A DNA stretch of 37,828 bases. Source: Symbiodinium natans. Lineage: Eukaryota; Sar; Dinophyceae; Suessiales; Symbiodiniaceae. Positions 1 to 10,124 of the stretch are shown here, piece after piece. Below the pieces are notes generated by a model. It saw only the letters and a program-made list of their open reading frames with translations, ran no database searches and was not told where the DNA came from. The position numbers and the translations under genes are program-made. The number at the start of each line of letters is the position of its first letter. Position 1 is the first letter of the stretch. The stretch is taken from contig CAJNDS010001060.1 of assembly GCA_905221605.1 (NCBI GenBank), positions 1 through 37,828 of the forward strand. The letters are read 5' to 3'.

Positions 1-2430
1 GTATTAACAAAGCACTAAGGAAACTCTCGAGGTGACCTTGGCCTGCTTAACACGGCCGAGCTATGTGCAGGATCACCGAGAGAAAGCATTGAGGGCTTAA
101 CCAGTTCCGCGAGAAGCTCGGCGGCCAACGGCTACTCACTGGTTTGGCACTGTACAAAGCCCTAGGCAATTGTTCTGCAGGTTGAAACGCCTGGTCTGTA
201 CTGCCTACCCTAAAGCCCTGCCTGTACAGGGGAGAAACTCACCCATTCGGCTCTCTCAGAAAAGGCAGAAGGTCTGGAACCGACACGCGGGCTATGCCTG
301 TACGAACTGCAGACAAGTGGATTGGCAAAGTCGCCAACCTCCGGGGCAGGCCTAAGCTTTCTCGCTCTTACTCACTTAGGCCCCAGAAACCCATGCCGCA
401 GCAGCGCTGAGCTCCTGTTTGCCCCGTATGCTGACCTGGTTTTCTCGCACTTACTCACCAGGTAGGAGGAACCAGCTTTCTCGCTCTTACTCACTGGTTC
501 GACCCCAGCGGCTCCAGATGAACCCACACCACTTGCACGCAGGGAGGGCTTGGTTGATTTGGGCATCACAGTTGGGACGGCTTTCGGGCTCCGAGCCACA
601 GCCTTTAACCTCCGCAATCTGGTGCCACTGGCTGTCCGTCAGCCTAAGTTATGGTCCCTAACAAACAACGCCTGCCGCTAGGCATTCTCCTGGCAGGGCT
701 TGCACCAACAGGAGAAAACAACACACCCTGCAGGAAAAACAAAGGAAATCCTCGGCAGGCCAAACACGGGTAACCCCAAACTGATGCCGGGCAGCTTGCC
801 CTCGGCCACAACCGGCCGGAAAGTACTAGGATCCTCGTCCGTTCCCCAACATCTCAGCGCGCACCCTCCCCTCATCAACCAGTGAGGATCTTCAGGGTCC
901 GGTTCTAACGTTATCCTTTCGGGCGCTGTGTTTGCGAGAACCCCGTGTTGGGCCTGTGGAAGACCCGCAAGCTCCTGAGCCCGAAAACCCGGTCCAGCGG
1001 TCTGCTCAACAGACCGAACAAGGGGGCCAAACCGGTGTCAGGCTGTACTGAAGCCACATCAAGGCGGCTTGTCCTGCAGGGTGACCAACGGAACGACTGC
1101 GAATATTCCGATGGATGGAACTGGGTATGTGCCGGGACTGAGCACTTGCTTGCTTGCATTCTTACACCTGCAACCTTATGCGATCAAGGCATGATCCAAT
1201 TCTATGCAAGATTCTCTTTGGTGCCCTGAGGCACTCACAGTTTGGGAACGGACTCGAACGACCGTCACTGATTGAAACGGGGAGAAGCCTCACCCTGGGT
1301 GAAATGATTCCGGAGGAGAGAGTCTCGCCCTTGATTCTGGCAGGGCAAAGCTCCTGCAATTTGGGTGGGTTGGGGCTGTAGTAGGTCAGACCTCCCATGG
1401 GATGTCTTCCAAATCTTCAAAGCCACACACTTGCCAATCACTGCTGCATGCTTCTTCTGGGGAGTCTGGAACCTGAGAACACCCTTCCTCAAGGAAGGTC
1501 CAGCCATGTGCGCTGGCTCAGAAGACAGCGGAACCAGCGAAGGCTCTGCGGGCTGCGTAACTTGGTGACCTAACTGACGCAAGTCAGCAAGGGAAGCGTC
1601 GTCCAGGAACACCAGTCTCCTAACTGCTTGGTCAAAACTCGGCCAGCTCCACGTGCAAGCTAGAAAGTTTTCAAGACAAAGGGCACAGTGGAGCTCGATG
1701 CGTCTTCCATCCTCTCCGTGCAAGATCGCTGGTTGCCTTTTCCCAGGACTTGGCACGAAACTGAGGTTATGGGTTGGAATATTACCACAGCCAGTGCAGT
1801 TAAAGTTTAACAGGCGAAGCCACTGCACGGGCGGGTCGCCCCCCGTTCCCCCGTGGAGCTCTGCTGGGTCTTCCATGCATCGCCATTGCCCACAAGGTCC
1901 GGCTCTGACTGTTTTGCCGGATTTACTGGTGCGAACAAAATACACGCTGCCATCCTCTGAGAGGAGCAGCCATTCTTTCCGGCCCTTGTGAAACCAGCGA
2001 AAGCAGAGTGCTTGGTGGAAAGTCCTGCCTTGGCTGGAGCTACAATTGGCTCTATGGGCCCAAGTTCGCTCTGCACTTGCCAGGCTGCTCGAGCAACTTA
2101 CCTGGTCTTCCAAGGCTGGAGAAACTCCACAGCCGGCTGTAAGAGGACTCGCATAAGGGAAGAGTTCCCCAAGCCGGGCTGCTTCGCCCTCCAGTCGGGC
2201 CGTGCCTTCTTTCTGGCTCTCTGCAGAGCAAGTTGGGTGAGATGACTCCAACCCATCACTTGCTAGCAGTGAGGATCTCGACTGCACAGGTGCTCTGGAC
2301 ATGGCTCAAATGAAGGCTGTGAAAAAGCAGGCCTGGTACCCAAAACGGTTAGGGGACTCGAGGCTGGTTCACACAGCTACCGCTCTGCTACCTGTGCACC
2401 CCACCGGGGTTGAGCCGAGATCTTGAGCCA
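1..2430 (-). repeat. Array unit 1 (partial, most diverged copy)
   Basis: This copy lacks roughly the last 56 bases of the unit (its 3' tail in unit orientation), because the window starts inside it. It differs from the other three by scattered substitutions and small indels. It contains the minus-strand ORF at 1265-2302. Outside that ORF I see no convincing coding region, only the shared head at about 2390-2430 and three copies of a GAGAAAGC-type motif near 356-500. Confidence 0.8.
1265..2302 (-). CDS. Hypothetical protein of array unit, C-terminus frameshifted
   Basis: This 345-codon ORF starts near the unit's head and matches the ORFs at 3893-4810 and 6403-7320 over most of its length. I do not recognise the family. 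The centre has several Cys and His residues (GPCGQWRC, CTGCGNIPTHN, HCALCLENF), which might bind metal but match no named finger. Relative to units 2 and 3 a single base is missing near 1527. This shifts the frame, replaces the usual ending FEDLEDIPWEV and extends the protein. That suggests the copy is decaying or never needed this C-terminus. There is no signal peptide or clear membrane segment. It could be a chance ORF preserved by recent duplication rather than a selected gene. Confidence 0.35.
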   Translation of the reverse strand: MSRAPVQSRSSLLASDGLESSHPTCSAESQKEGTARLEGEAARLGELFPYASPLTAGCGVSPALEDQVSCSSSLASAERTWAHRANCSSSQGRTFHQALCFRWFHKGRKEWLLLSEDGSVYFVRTSKSGKTVRAGPCGQWRCMEDPAELHGGTGGDPPVQWLRLLNFNCTGCGNIPTHNLSFVPSPGKRQPAILHGEDGRRIELHCALCLENFLACTWSWPSFDQAVRRLVFLDDASLADLRQLGHQVTQPAEPSLVPLSSEPAHMAGPSLRKGVLRFQTPQKKHAAVIGKCVALKIWKTSHGRSDLLQPQPTQIAGALPCQNQGRDSLLRNHFTQGEASPRFNQ

Positions 2431-2443
2431 GTCACATATATCA
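2431..2443 (-). repeat. 13-bp spacer between array units 1 and 2
   Basis: The sequence on the plus strand is GTCACATATATCA. The identical 13 bp recurs after every unit, including the outer right edge at 9900-9912, where it meets unrelated sequence. That pattern is expected if it is a target-site duplication. Confidence 0.85.
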
Positions 2444-4938
2444 CTCGAAAGCGGGCTGCGTCGCTAGCCAGGTTAGGCTCTTCGGAACCGAAGTTCCGGA
2501 AGGTATTAACTATGCACAAAAGGAAAAACTCTCGAGGTGTCCTTGGCCTGCTTAACACGGCCGAACTATGTGCAGGGAACACCGAGAGAAAGCAATGAGG
2601 GCTTAACCAGTTCCGCGAGAAGCTCGGCGGCCTACGGCTACTCACTGGTTTGGCTCTATACAAAGCCCTAGGCAAATGTTCTGCAGGTTGAACTGCCTGG
2701 TCTGTACTGCCTACCCTATAAGCCCTGCCTGTACAGGGGAGAAACTCACCCACATTCGGCTCACTCAGAAAAGGCAGAAGGTCCGGAACCGACACATGGG
2801 CAATGCCTGTACAAACTGCAAACAAGTGGAAGGCAAAAGTCGCCAACCTCCGGAGCAGGCCTAAGCTTTCTCGCACTTACTAACCTAGGCCCCAGAAACT
2901 CATGCCGCAGCAGCACTGAGCTCCTGTTTGCCCCGTATGCTGACCTGGTTTTCTCGCACTTACTCACCAGGGAGGAAGAACCAGCTTTCTCGCTCTTACT
3001 CACTGGTTCAACCTCAGCGGCTCCAGAGGAGCCCACACCACTTGCACGCAGGGAGGGCTTGGTTGATTTGGGCATCTCAGCTGGGCAGGCTTTCGGGCAC
3101 CGAGCCACAGCCTTTAACCTCCGCAATCTGGTGCCTCAGGCTGTCCGTCAGCCTAGGTTTTGGTCCCTACCAAACAACGCCTGCCGCTAGGCTTCCTCCA
3201 GGATGGGCTTGCACCACCCGGAGAGAAACAACAGCACCCTGCAGGAAACTCAAAGGAAATCCTCGGCAGGCCAAACACGGGTAACCCCAAACTGATGCCG
3301 GGCAGCATGCCCTCGGCCACAACCGACCGGTAAGTACTAGGATCCTCGTCCGTTCCCCAACATCTCAGCGCGCTCCCTCCCCTCATCAACCAGTGAGGAT
3401 CTTCAGGGTCCGGTTCTAACGTTATCCTTTCGGGCGCTGTGTTTGCGAGAACCCCGTGTTGGGCCTGTGGAAGACCCGCAAGCTCCTGAGCCCGAAAACC
3501 CGGTCCAGCGGTCTGCTCAACAGACCGAACAAGGGGGCCAAACCGGTGTCAGGCTGTACTAAAGCCACATCAAGGCGGCTTGTCCTGCAGGGTGACCAAC
3601 GGAACGACTGCGAATATTCCGATGGATGGATCTGGGTATGTGCCGGGACTGAGCACTTGCTTGCTTGCATTCTTACACCTGCAACCTTATGCGATCAAAT
3701 CATGATCCAATTCTATGCAAGATTCTCTTTGGTGCCCTGAGGCACTCACAATTTGGAAACGGACTCGAAAGACCGTCACTGATTGAAACGGGGAGAAGCC
3801 TCACCCTGAATGGATTCCGGAGGGGATAGTCTCGCCCTTGATTCTGGCAGGGCAAAGCTCCTGCAATTTGGGTGGGTTGGGGCTGAAGTAGGTCAGACCT
3901 CCCATGGGATGTCTTCCAAATCTTCAAAGCCACACACTTGCCAATCACTGCTGCATGCTTCTTCTGGGGAGTCTGGATCCTGAGAACACCCTTCCTCAAG
4001 GAAGGTCCAGCCATGTGCGCTGGCTGCAGAAGACAGCGGAACCAGCGAAGGCTGTGCGGGCTGCGTAACTTGGTGACCTAACTGACGCAAGTCAGCAAGG
4101 GAAGCGTCGTCCAGGAACACCGGTCTCCTAACTGCTTGGTCAAAACTCGGCCAGCTCCACGTGCAAGCTAGAAAGTTTTCTAGACAAAGGGCACAGTGGA
4201 GCTCGATGCGTCTTCCATCCTCTCCGTGCAAGATCGCTGGTTGCCTTTTCCCAGGACCTGGCACAAAACTGAGGTTATGGGTTGGAATATTACCACAGCC
4301 AGTGCAGTTAAAGTTTAACAGGCGAAGCCACTGCACGGGCGGGTCGCCCCCCGTTCCCCCGTGGAGCTCTGCTGGGTCTTCCATGCATCGCCATTGCCCA
4401 CAAGGTCCGGCTCTAACTGTTTTGCCGGATTTGCTGGTGCGAACAAAATACACGCTGCTGTCCTCTGCGAGGAGCAGCCATTCTTTCCGGCCCTTGTGAA
4501 ACCAGCGAAAGCAGAGTGCTTGGTGGAAAGTCCTGCATTGGCTGGGACCACAATTGGCTCTATGGGCCCAAGTTCGCTCTGGATTTGCCAGGCTGCTCGA
4601 GCATCTTACCTGGTCTTCCAAGGCTGGAGAAACTCCACAGCCGGCTGTAAGAGGACTCGCATAAGGGAAGAGTTCCCCAAGCCGGGCTGCTTCGCCCTCC
4701 AGTCGGGCCGTGCCTTCTTTCTGGCTCTCTGCAGAGCAAGTTGGGTGAGATGACTCCAACCCATCACTTGCTGGCAGTGAGGATCTCGACTGCACAGGTG
4801 CTCTGGACATGGCTCAAATGAAGGCTGTGAAAAAGCAGGCCTGGTACCCAAAACAGTTAGGGGACTCGAGGCTGGTTCACACAGCTACCGCTCTGCTACC
4901 TGTGCACCCCACCGGGGTTGAGCCGAGATCTTGAGCCA
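2444..4938 (-). repeat. Array unit 2 (complete)
   Basis: This is a complete unit of 2,495 bp. On the minus strand the head is at its high-coordinate end (TGGCTCAAG, then CGGCTCAACCCCGGTGGGG) and the tail at its low end. The tail contains the inverted repeat CTTCGGAACCGAAG near 2480-2500 and the GGCTAGCGACGCAGC motif. Apart from the ORF at 3893-4810 I see no further gene. The stretch 2444-3892 holds the three GAGAAAGC-type motifs near 2868-3010 and otherwise nothing I can name. Confidence 0.85.
3893..4810 (-). CDS. Hypothetical protein of array unit (305 aa)
   Basis: This is an intact 305-codon ORF, nearly identical to the copy in unit 3. The N-terminal third is rich in Ser, Ala and Gly. The middle carries a basic-aromatic stretch (KGRKEWLLLAED) followed by Cys/His pairs (GPCGQWRC, CTGCGNIPTHN, HCALC), and the end is acidic (FEDLEDIPWEV). 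I recognise no domain. It starts about 110 bp inside the unit head, so a transcript of the whole unit would present it as the first long ORF. No reverse transcriptase or endonuclease motif is visible, so the unit would have to be mobilised in trans. Confidence 0.4.
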   Translation of the reverse strand: MSRAPVQSRSSLPASDGLESSHPTCSAESQKEGTARLEGEAARLGELFPYASPLTAGCGVSPALEDQVRCSSSLANPERTWAHRANCGPSQCRTFHQALCFRWFHKGRKEWLLLAEDSSVYFVRTSKSGKTVRAGPCGQWRCMEDPAELHGGTGGDPPVQWLRLLNFNCTGCGNIPTHNLSFVPGPGKRQPAILHGEDGRRIELHCALCLENFLACTWSWPSFDQAVRRPVFLDDASLADLRQLGHQVTQPAQPSLVPLSSAASAHGWTFLEEGCSQDPDSPEEACSSDWQVCGFEDLEDIPWEV

Positions 4939-4951
4939 GTCACATATATCA
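4939..4951 (-). repeat. 13-bp spacer between array units 2 and 3
   Basis: The spacer is identical to those at 2431-2443, 7449-7461 and 9900-9912. Confidence 0.85.
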
Positions 4952-7448
4952 CTCGAAAGCGGACTGCGTCGCTAGCCAGGTTAGGCTCTTCGGAACCGAA
5001 GTTCCGGAAGGTATTAACTATGCACAGAAAAGGAAAAACTCTCGAGGTGTCCTTGGCCTGCTTAACACGGCCGAACTATGTGCAGGGAACACCGAGAGAA
5101 AGCAATGAGGGCTTAACCAGTTCCGCGAGAAGCTCGGCGGCCTACGGCTACTCACTGGTTTGGCTCTATACAAAGCCCTAGGCAAATGTTCTGCAGGTTG
5201 AACTGCCTGGTCTGTACTGCCTACCCTATACGCCCTGCCTGTACAGGGGAGAAACTCACCCACATTCGGCTCACTCAGAAAAGGCAGAAGGTCCGGAACC
5301 GACACATGGGCAATGCCTGTACAAACTGCAAACAAGTGGAAGGCAAAAGTCGCCAACCTCCGGAGCAGGCCTAAGCTTTCTCGCACTTACTAACCTAGGC
5401 CCCAGAAACTCATGCCGCAGCAGCACTGAGCTCCTGTTTGCCCCGTATGCTGACCTGGTTTTCTCGCACTTACTCACCAGGGAGGAAGAACCAGCTTTCT
5501 CGCTCTTACTCACTGGTTCAACCTCAGCGGCTCCAGAGGAGCCCACACCACTTGCACGCAGGGAGGGCTTGGTTGATTTGGGCATCTCAGCTGGGCAGGC
5601 TTTCGGGCACCGAGCCACAGCCTTTAACCTCCGCAATCTGGTGCCTCAGGCTGTCCGTCAGCCTAGGTTTTGGTCCCTACCAAACAACGCCTGCCGCTAG
5701 GCTTCCTCCAGGATGGGCTTGCACCACCCGGAGAGAAACAACAGCACCCTGCAGGAAACTCAAAGGAAATCCTCGGCAGGCCAAACACGGGTAACCCCAA
5801 ACTGATGCCGGGCTGCATGCCCTCGGCCACAACCGACCGGTAAGTACTAGGATCCTCGTCCGTTCCCCAACATCTCAGCGCGCTCCCTCCCCTCATCAAC
5901 CAGTGAGGATCTTCAGGGTCCGGTTCTGACGTTATCCTTTCGGGCGCTGTGTTTGCGAGAACCCCGTGTTGGGCCTGTGGAAGACCCGCAAGCTCCTGAG
6001 CCCGAAAACCCGGTCCAGCGGTCTGCTCAACAGACCGAACAAGGGGGCCAAACCGGTGTCAGGCTGTACTAAAGCCACATCAAGGCGGCTTGTCCTGCAG
6101 GGTGACCAACGGAACGACTGCGAATATTCCGATGGATGGATCTGGGTATGTGCCGGGACTGAGCACTTGCTTGCTTGCATTCTTACACCTGCAACCTTAT
6201 GCGATCAAATCATGATCCAATTCTATGCAAGATTCTCTTTGGTGCCCTGAGGCACTCACAATTTGGAAACGGACTCGAAAGACCGTCACTGATTGAAACG
6301 GGGAGAAGCCTCACCCTGAATGGATTCCGGAGGGGATAGTCTCGCCCTTGATTCTGGCAGGGCAAAGCTCCTGCAATTTGGGTGGGTTGGGGCTGAAGTA
6401 GGTCAGACCTCCCATGGGATGTCTTCCAAATCTTCAAAGCCACACACTTGCCAATCACTGCTGCATGCTTCTTCTGGGGAGTCTGGATCCTGAGAACACC
6501 CTTCCTCAAGGAAAGTCCAGCCATGTGCGCTGGCTGCAGAAGACAGCGGAACCAGCGAAGGCTGTGCGGGCTGCATAACTTGGTGACCTAACTGACGCAA
6601 GTCAGCAAGGGAAGCGTCGTCCAGGAACACCGGTCTCCTAACTGCTTGGTCAAAACTCGGCCAGCTCCACGTGCAAGCTAGAAAGTTTTCTAGACAAAGG
6701 GCACAGTGGAGCTCGATGCGTCTTCCATCCTCTCCGTGCAAGATCGCTGGTTGCCTTTTCCCAGGACCTGGCACAAAACTGAGGTTATGGGTTGGAATAT
6801 TACCACAGCCAGTGCAGTTAAAGTTTAACAGGCGAAGCCACTGCACGGGCGGGTCGCCCCCCGTTCCCCCGTGGAGCTCTGCTGGGTCTTCCATGCATCG
6901 CCATTGCCCACAAGGTCCGGCTCTAACTGTTTTGCCGGATTTGCTGGTGCGAACAAAATACACGCTGCTGTCCTCTGCGAGGAGCAGCCATTCTTTCCGG
7001 CCCTTGTGAAACCAGCGAAAGCAGAGTGCTTGGTGAAAAGTCCTGCCTTGGCTGGAGCCACAATTGGCTCTATGGGCCCAAGTTCGCTCTGCACTTGCCA
7101 GGCTGCTCGAGCAACTTACCTGGTCTTCCAAGGCTGGAGAAACTCCACAGCCGGCTGTAAGAGGACTCGCATAAGGGAAGAGTTCCCCAAGCCGGGCTGC
7201 TTCGCCCTCCAGTCGGGCCGTGCCTTCTTTCTGGCTCTCTGCAGAGCAAGTTGGGTGAGATGACTCCAACCCATCACTTGCTGGCAGTGAGGATCTCGAC
7301 TGCACAGGTGCTCTGGACATGGCTCAAATGAAGGCTGTGAAAAAGCAGGCCTGGTACCCAAAACAGTAAGGGGACTCGAGGCTGGTTCTCACAGCTACCG
7401 CTCTGCTACCTGTGCACCCCACCGGGGTTGAGCCGAGATCTTGAGCCA
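4952..7448 (-). repeat. Array unit 3 (complete)
   Basis: This 2,497-bp unit is almost identical to unit 2, indicating recent duplication or homogenisation. It has the same head, tail hairpin and GAGAAAGC-type motifs, and the ORF at 6403-7320. The remaining 1.4 kb holds no gene I can support. Confidence 0.85.
6403..7320 (-). CDS. Hypothetical protein of array unit (305 aa)
   Basis: This is an intact 305-codon copy of the same unknown protein, with only a few amino-acid differences from 3893-4810. It has the same start, Cys/His-containing middle and FEDLEDIPWEV ending. The family is unknown. Intact frames in two near-identical neighbours do not prove selection, since the duplication itself may be recent. 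Confidence 0.4.
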   Translation of the reverse strand: MSRAPVQSRSSLPASDGLESSHPTCSAESQKEGTARLEGEAARLGELFPYASPLTAGCGVSPALEDQVSCSSSLASAERTWAHRANCGSSQGRTFHQALCFRWFHKGRKEWLLLAEDSSVYFVRTSKSGKTVRAGPCGQWRCMEDPAELHGGTGGDPPVQWLRLLNFNCTGCGNIPTHNLSFVPGPGKRQPAILHGEDGRRIELHCALCLENFLACTWSWPSFDQAVRRPVFLDDASLADLRQLGHQVMQPAQPSLVPLSSAASAHGWTFLEEGCSQDPDSPEEACSSDWQVCGFEDLEDIPWEV

Positions 7449-7461
7449 GTCACATATATCA
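7449..7461 (-). repeat. 13-bp spacer between array units 3 and 4
   Basis: The spacer is identical to the other three. Confidence 0.85.
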
Positions 7462-9899
7462 CTCGAAAGCGGACTGCGTCGCTAGCCAGGTTAGGCTCTT
7501 CGGAACCGAAGTTCCGGAAGGTATTAACTATGCACAGAAAAGGAAAAACTCTCGAGGTGTCCTTGGCCTGCTTAACACGGCCGAACTATGTGCAGGGAAC
7601 ACCGAGAGAAAGCAATGAGGGCTTAACCAGTTCCGCGAGAAGCTCGGCGGCCAACGGCTACTCACTGGTTTGGCTCTATACAAAGCCCTAGGCAAATGTT
7701 CTGCAGGTTGAACTGCCTGGTCTGTACTGCCTACCCTATACGCCCTGCCTGTACAGGGGAGAAACTCACCCACATTCGGCTCACTCAGAAAAGGCAGAAG
7801 GTCCGGAACCGACACATGGGCAATGCCTGTACAAACTGCAAACAAGTGGAAGGCAAAAGTCGCCAACCACCGGAGCAGGCCTAAGCTTTCTCGCACTTAC
7901 TAACCTAGGCCCCAGAAACTCATGCCGCATCAGCACTGAGCTCCTGTTTGCCCCGGATGCTCACTGGTTCAACCTCAGCGGCTCCAGAGGAGCCCACACC
8001 ACTTGCACGCAGGGAGGGCTTGGTTGATTTGGGCATCTCAGCTGGGCAGGCTTTCGGGCACCGAGCCACAGCCTTTAACCTCCGCAATCTGGTGCCTCAG
8101 GCTGTCCGTCAGCCTAGGTTTTGGTCCCTACCAAACAACGCCTGCCGCTAGGCTTCCTCCAGGATGGGCTTGCACCACCCGGAGAGAAACAACAGCACCC
8201 TGCAGGAAACTCAAAGGAAATCCTCGGCAGGCCAAACACGGGTAACCCCAAACTGATGCCGGGCTGCATGCCCTCGGCCACAACCGACCGGTAAGTACTA
8301 GGATCCTCGTCCGTTCCCCAACATCTCAGCGCGCTCCCTCCCCTCATCAACCAGTGAGGATCTTCAGGGTCCGGTTCTGACGTTATCCTTTCGGGCGCTG
8401 TGTTTGCGAGAACCCCGTGTTGGGCCTGTGGAAGACCCGCAAGCTCCTGAGCCCGAAAACCCGGTCCAGCGGTCTGCTCAACAGACCGAACAAGGGGGCC
8501 AAACCGGTGTCAGGCTGTACTAAAGCCACATCAAGGCGGCTTGTCCTGCAGGGTGACCAACGGAACGACTGCGAATATTCCGATGGATGGATCTGGGTAT
8601 GTGCCGGGACTGAGCACTTGCTTGCTTGCATTCTTACACCTGCAACCTTATGCGATCAAATCATGATCCAATTCTATGCAAGATTCTCTTTGGTGCCCTG
8701 AGGCACTCACAATTTGGAAACGGACTCGAAAGACCGTCACTGATTGAAACGGGGAGAAGCCTCACCCTGAATGGATTCCGGAGGGGATAGTCTCGCCCTT
8801 GATTCTGGCAGGGCAAAGCTCCTGCAATTTGGGTGGGTTGGGGCTGAAGTAGGTCAGACCTCCCATGGGATGTCTTCCAAATCTTCAAAGCCACACACTT
8901 GCCAGTCACTGCTGCATGCTTCTTCTGGGGAGTCTGGATCCTGAGAACACCCTTCCTCAAGGAAAGTCCAGCCATGTGCGCTGGCTGCAGAAGACAGCGG
9001 AACCAGCGAAGGCTGTGCGGGCTGCATAACTTGGTGACCTAACTGACGCAAGTCAGCAAGGGAAGCGTCGTCCAGGAACACCGGTCTCCTAACTGCTTGG
9101 TCAAAACTCGGCCAGCTCCACGTGCAAGCTAGAAAGTTTTCTAGACAAAGGGCACAGTGGAGCTCGATGCGTCTTCCATCCTCTCCGTGCAAGATCGCTG
9201 GTTGCCTTTTCCCAGGACCTGGCACAAAACTGAGGTTATGGGTTGGAATATTACCACAGCCAGTGCAGTTAAAGTTTAACAGGCGAAGCCACTGCACGGG
9301 CGGGTCGCCCCCCGTTCCCCCGTGGAGCTCTGCTGGGTCTTCCATGCATCGCCATTGCCCACAAGGTCCGGCTCTAACTGTTTTGCCGGATTAGCTGGTG
9401 CGAACAAAATACACTCTGCTGTCCTCTGCGAGGAGCAGCCATTCTTTCCGGCCCTTGTGAAACCAGCGAAAGCAGAGTGCTTGGTGAAAAGTCCTGCCTT
9501 GGCTGGAGCCACAATTGGCTCTATGGGCCCAAGTTCGCTCTGCACTTGCCAGGCTGCTCGAGCAACTTACCTGGTCTTCCAAGGCTGGAAAAACTCCACA
9601 GCCGGCTGTAAGAGGACTCGCATAAGGGAAGAGTTCCCCAAGCCGGGCTGCTTCGCCCTCCAGTCGGGCCGTGCCTTCTTTCTGGCTCTCTGCAGAGCAA
9701 GTTGGGTGAGATGACTCCAACCCATCACTTGCTGGCAGTGAGGATCTCGACTGCACAGGTGCTCTGGACATGGCTCAAATGAAGGCTGTGAAAAAGCAGG
9801 CCTGGTACCCAAAACAGTTAGGGGACTCGAGGCTGGTTCACACAGCTACCGCTCTGCTACCTGTGCACCCCACCGGGGTTGAGCCGAGATCTTGAGCCA
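7462..9899 (-). repeat. Array unit 4 (internal 59-bp deletion)
   Basis: This unit is about 59 bp shorter than units 2 and 3. The missing piece corresponds to the block near 5450-5510 that carries two of the GAGAAAGC-type motifs. Its loss at about 7960 is flanked by short direct repeats (gctNac / gctcac), so slippage or recombination between them is likely. The unit's head is at 9860-9899, next to the last spacer. Confidence 0.8.
8854..9771 (-). pseudogene. Array-unit hypothetical ORF with a premature stop
   Basis: This aligns with the 305-codon ORFs of units 2 and 3 but an in-frame stop interrupts it near 9392. A lysine codon AAA in the motif VRTSKSG has become TAA. The two halves read as separate ORFs, 9391-9771 and 8854-9345. 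The rest of the sequence is nearly unchanged, so the mutation is recent. Confidence 0.6.
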
Positions 9900-9912
9900 G
9901 TCACATATATCA
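9900..9912 (-). repeat. Outer 13-bp target duplication / possible start of element 1's 3' LTR
   Basis: This last copy of the 13-bp sequence joins unit 4 to unrelated DNA. On the minus strand it reads TGATATATGTGAC and directly follows the purine tract GAGGGGGAGT. It begins with TG, as LTRs do. It may therefore be the first 13 bases of element 1's 3' LTR, into which the array inserted. A matching 5' LTR start was not found, so this is inference. Confidence 0.5.
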
Positions 9913-9922
9913 ACTCCCCCTC
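9913..9922 (-). promoter_or_regulatory. Candidate polypurine tract of element 1
   Basis: The minus strand reads GAGGGGGAGT immediately before TGATATATG. A purine run abutting a TG is the usual primer for plus-strand synthesis at the 3' LTR edge, and element 2 shows the same arrangement at 29447-29455. Confidence 0.55.
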
Positions 9923-10124
9923 ATGACCAAGAGTTTCACTGTTGGTCACGTCAACTAAGCTCCACGCAAAGTCAACTAAGCTCCTCGCCGGGCCATGGAT
10001 TCCGGCGCATTCCTCAGTCCTAGACCGCTGCACTGCTACAGACCGCTGGAGGTCGACTGACTCTCGCAAAGTAACCTGGCTGGCGGGTGGGCGGGCAAGC
10101 CAGGGGTGGACGGGCGGGCGCGAA
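9923..10124 (-). other. 3' untranslated region of element 1
   Basis: This 202-bp stretch lies between the polyprotein stop and the purine tract. I see no ORF or strong structure in it apart from a short direct repeat of GGAGCTTAGTTGAC on the minus strand. Confidence 0.5.

Larger units (their letters stand above)
1..9912 (-). repeat. Tandem array of ~2.5-kb SL-headed units with 13-bp spacers
   Basis: Four head-to-tail copies of one unit occupy this stretch, the first cut by the window edge. Read on the minus strand, each unit begins TGGCTCAAG, continues with CGGCTCAACCCCGGTGGGG, and ends with a short hairpin and GGCTAGCGACGCAGC. The same 13 bp, TGATATATGTGAC on the minus strand, follows each unit at 2431-2443, 4939-4951, 7449-7461 and 9900-9912. 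Periods are 2508, 2510 and 2451 bp. Units 2 and 3 are nearly identical and unit 1 is the most diverged. The constant spacer looks like a target-site duplication carried along with each unit. The family is not one I recognise. Confidence 0.9.

Noticed and set aside
2290-2310. TGGCTCAAA near the start of each array-unit ORF as another leader relic
   Set aside because: Only eight bases match, it lies on the opposite strand from the unit head, and it overlaps the ORF start codon; probably chance.
4361-4753. A 130-codon plus-strand ORF repeated in array units 2-4
   Set aside because: It is antisense to the 305-codon ORF and repeats only because the unit repeats; composition gives no support.
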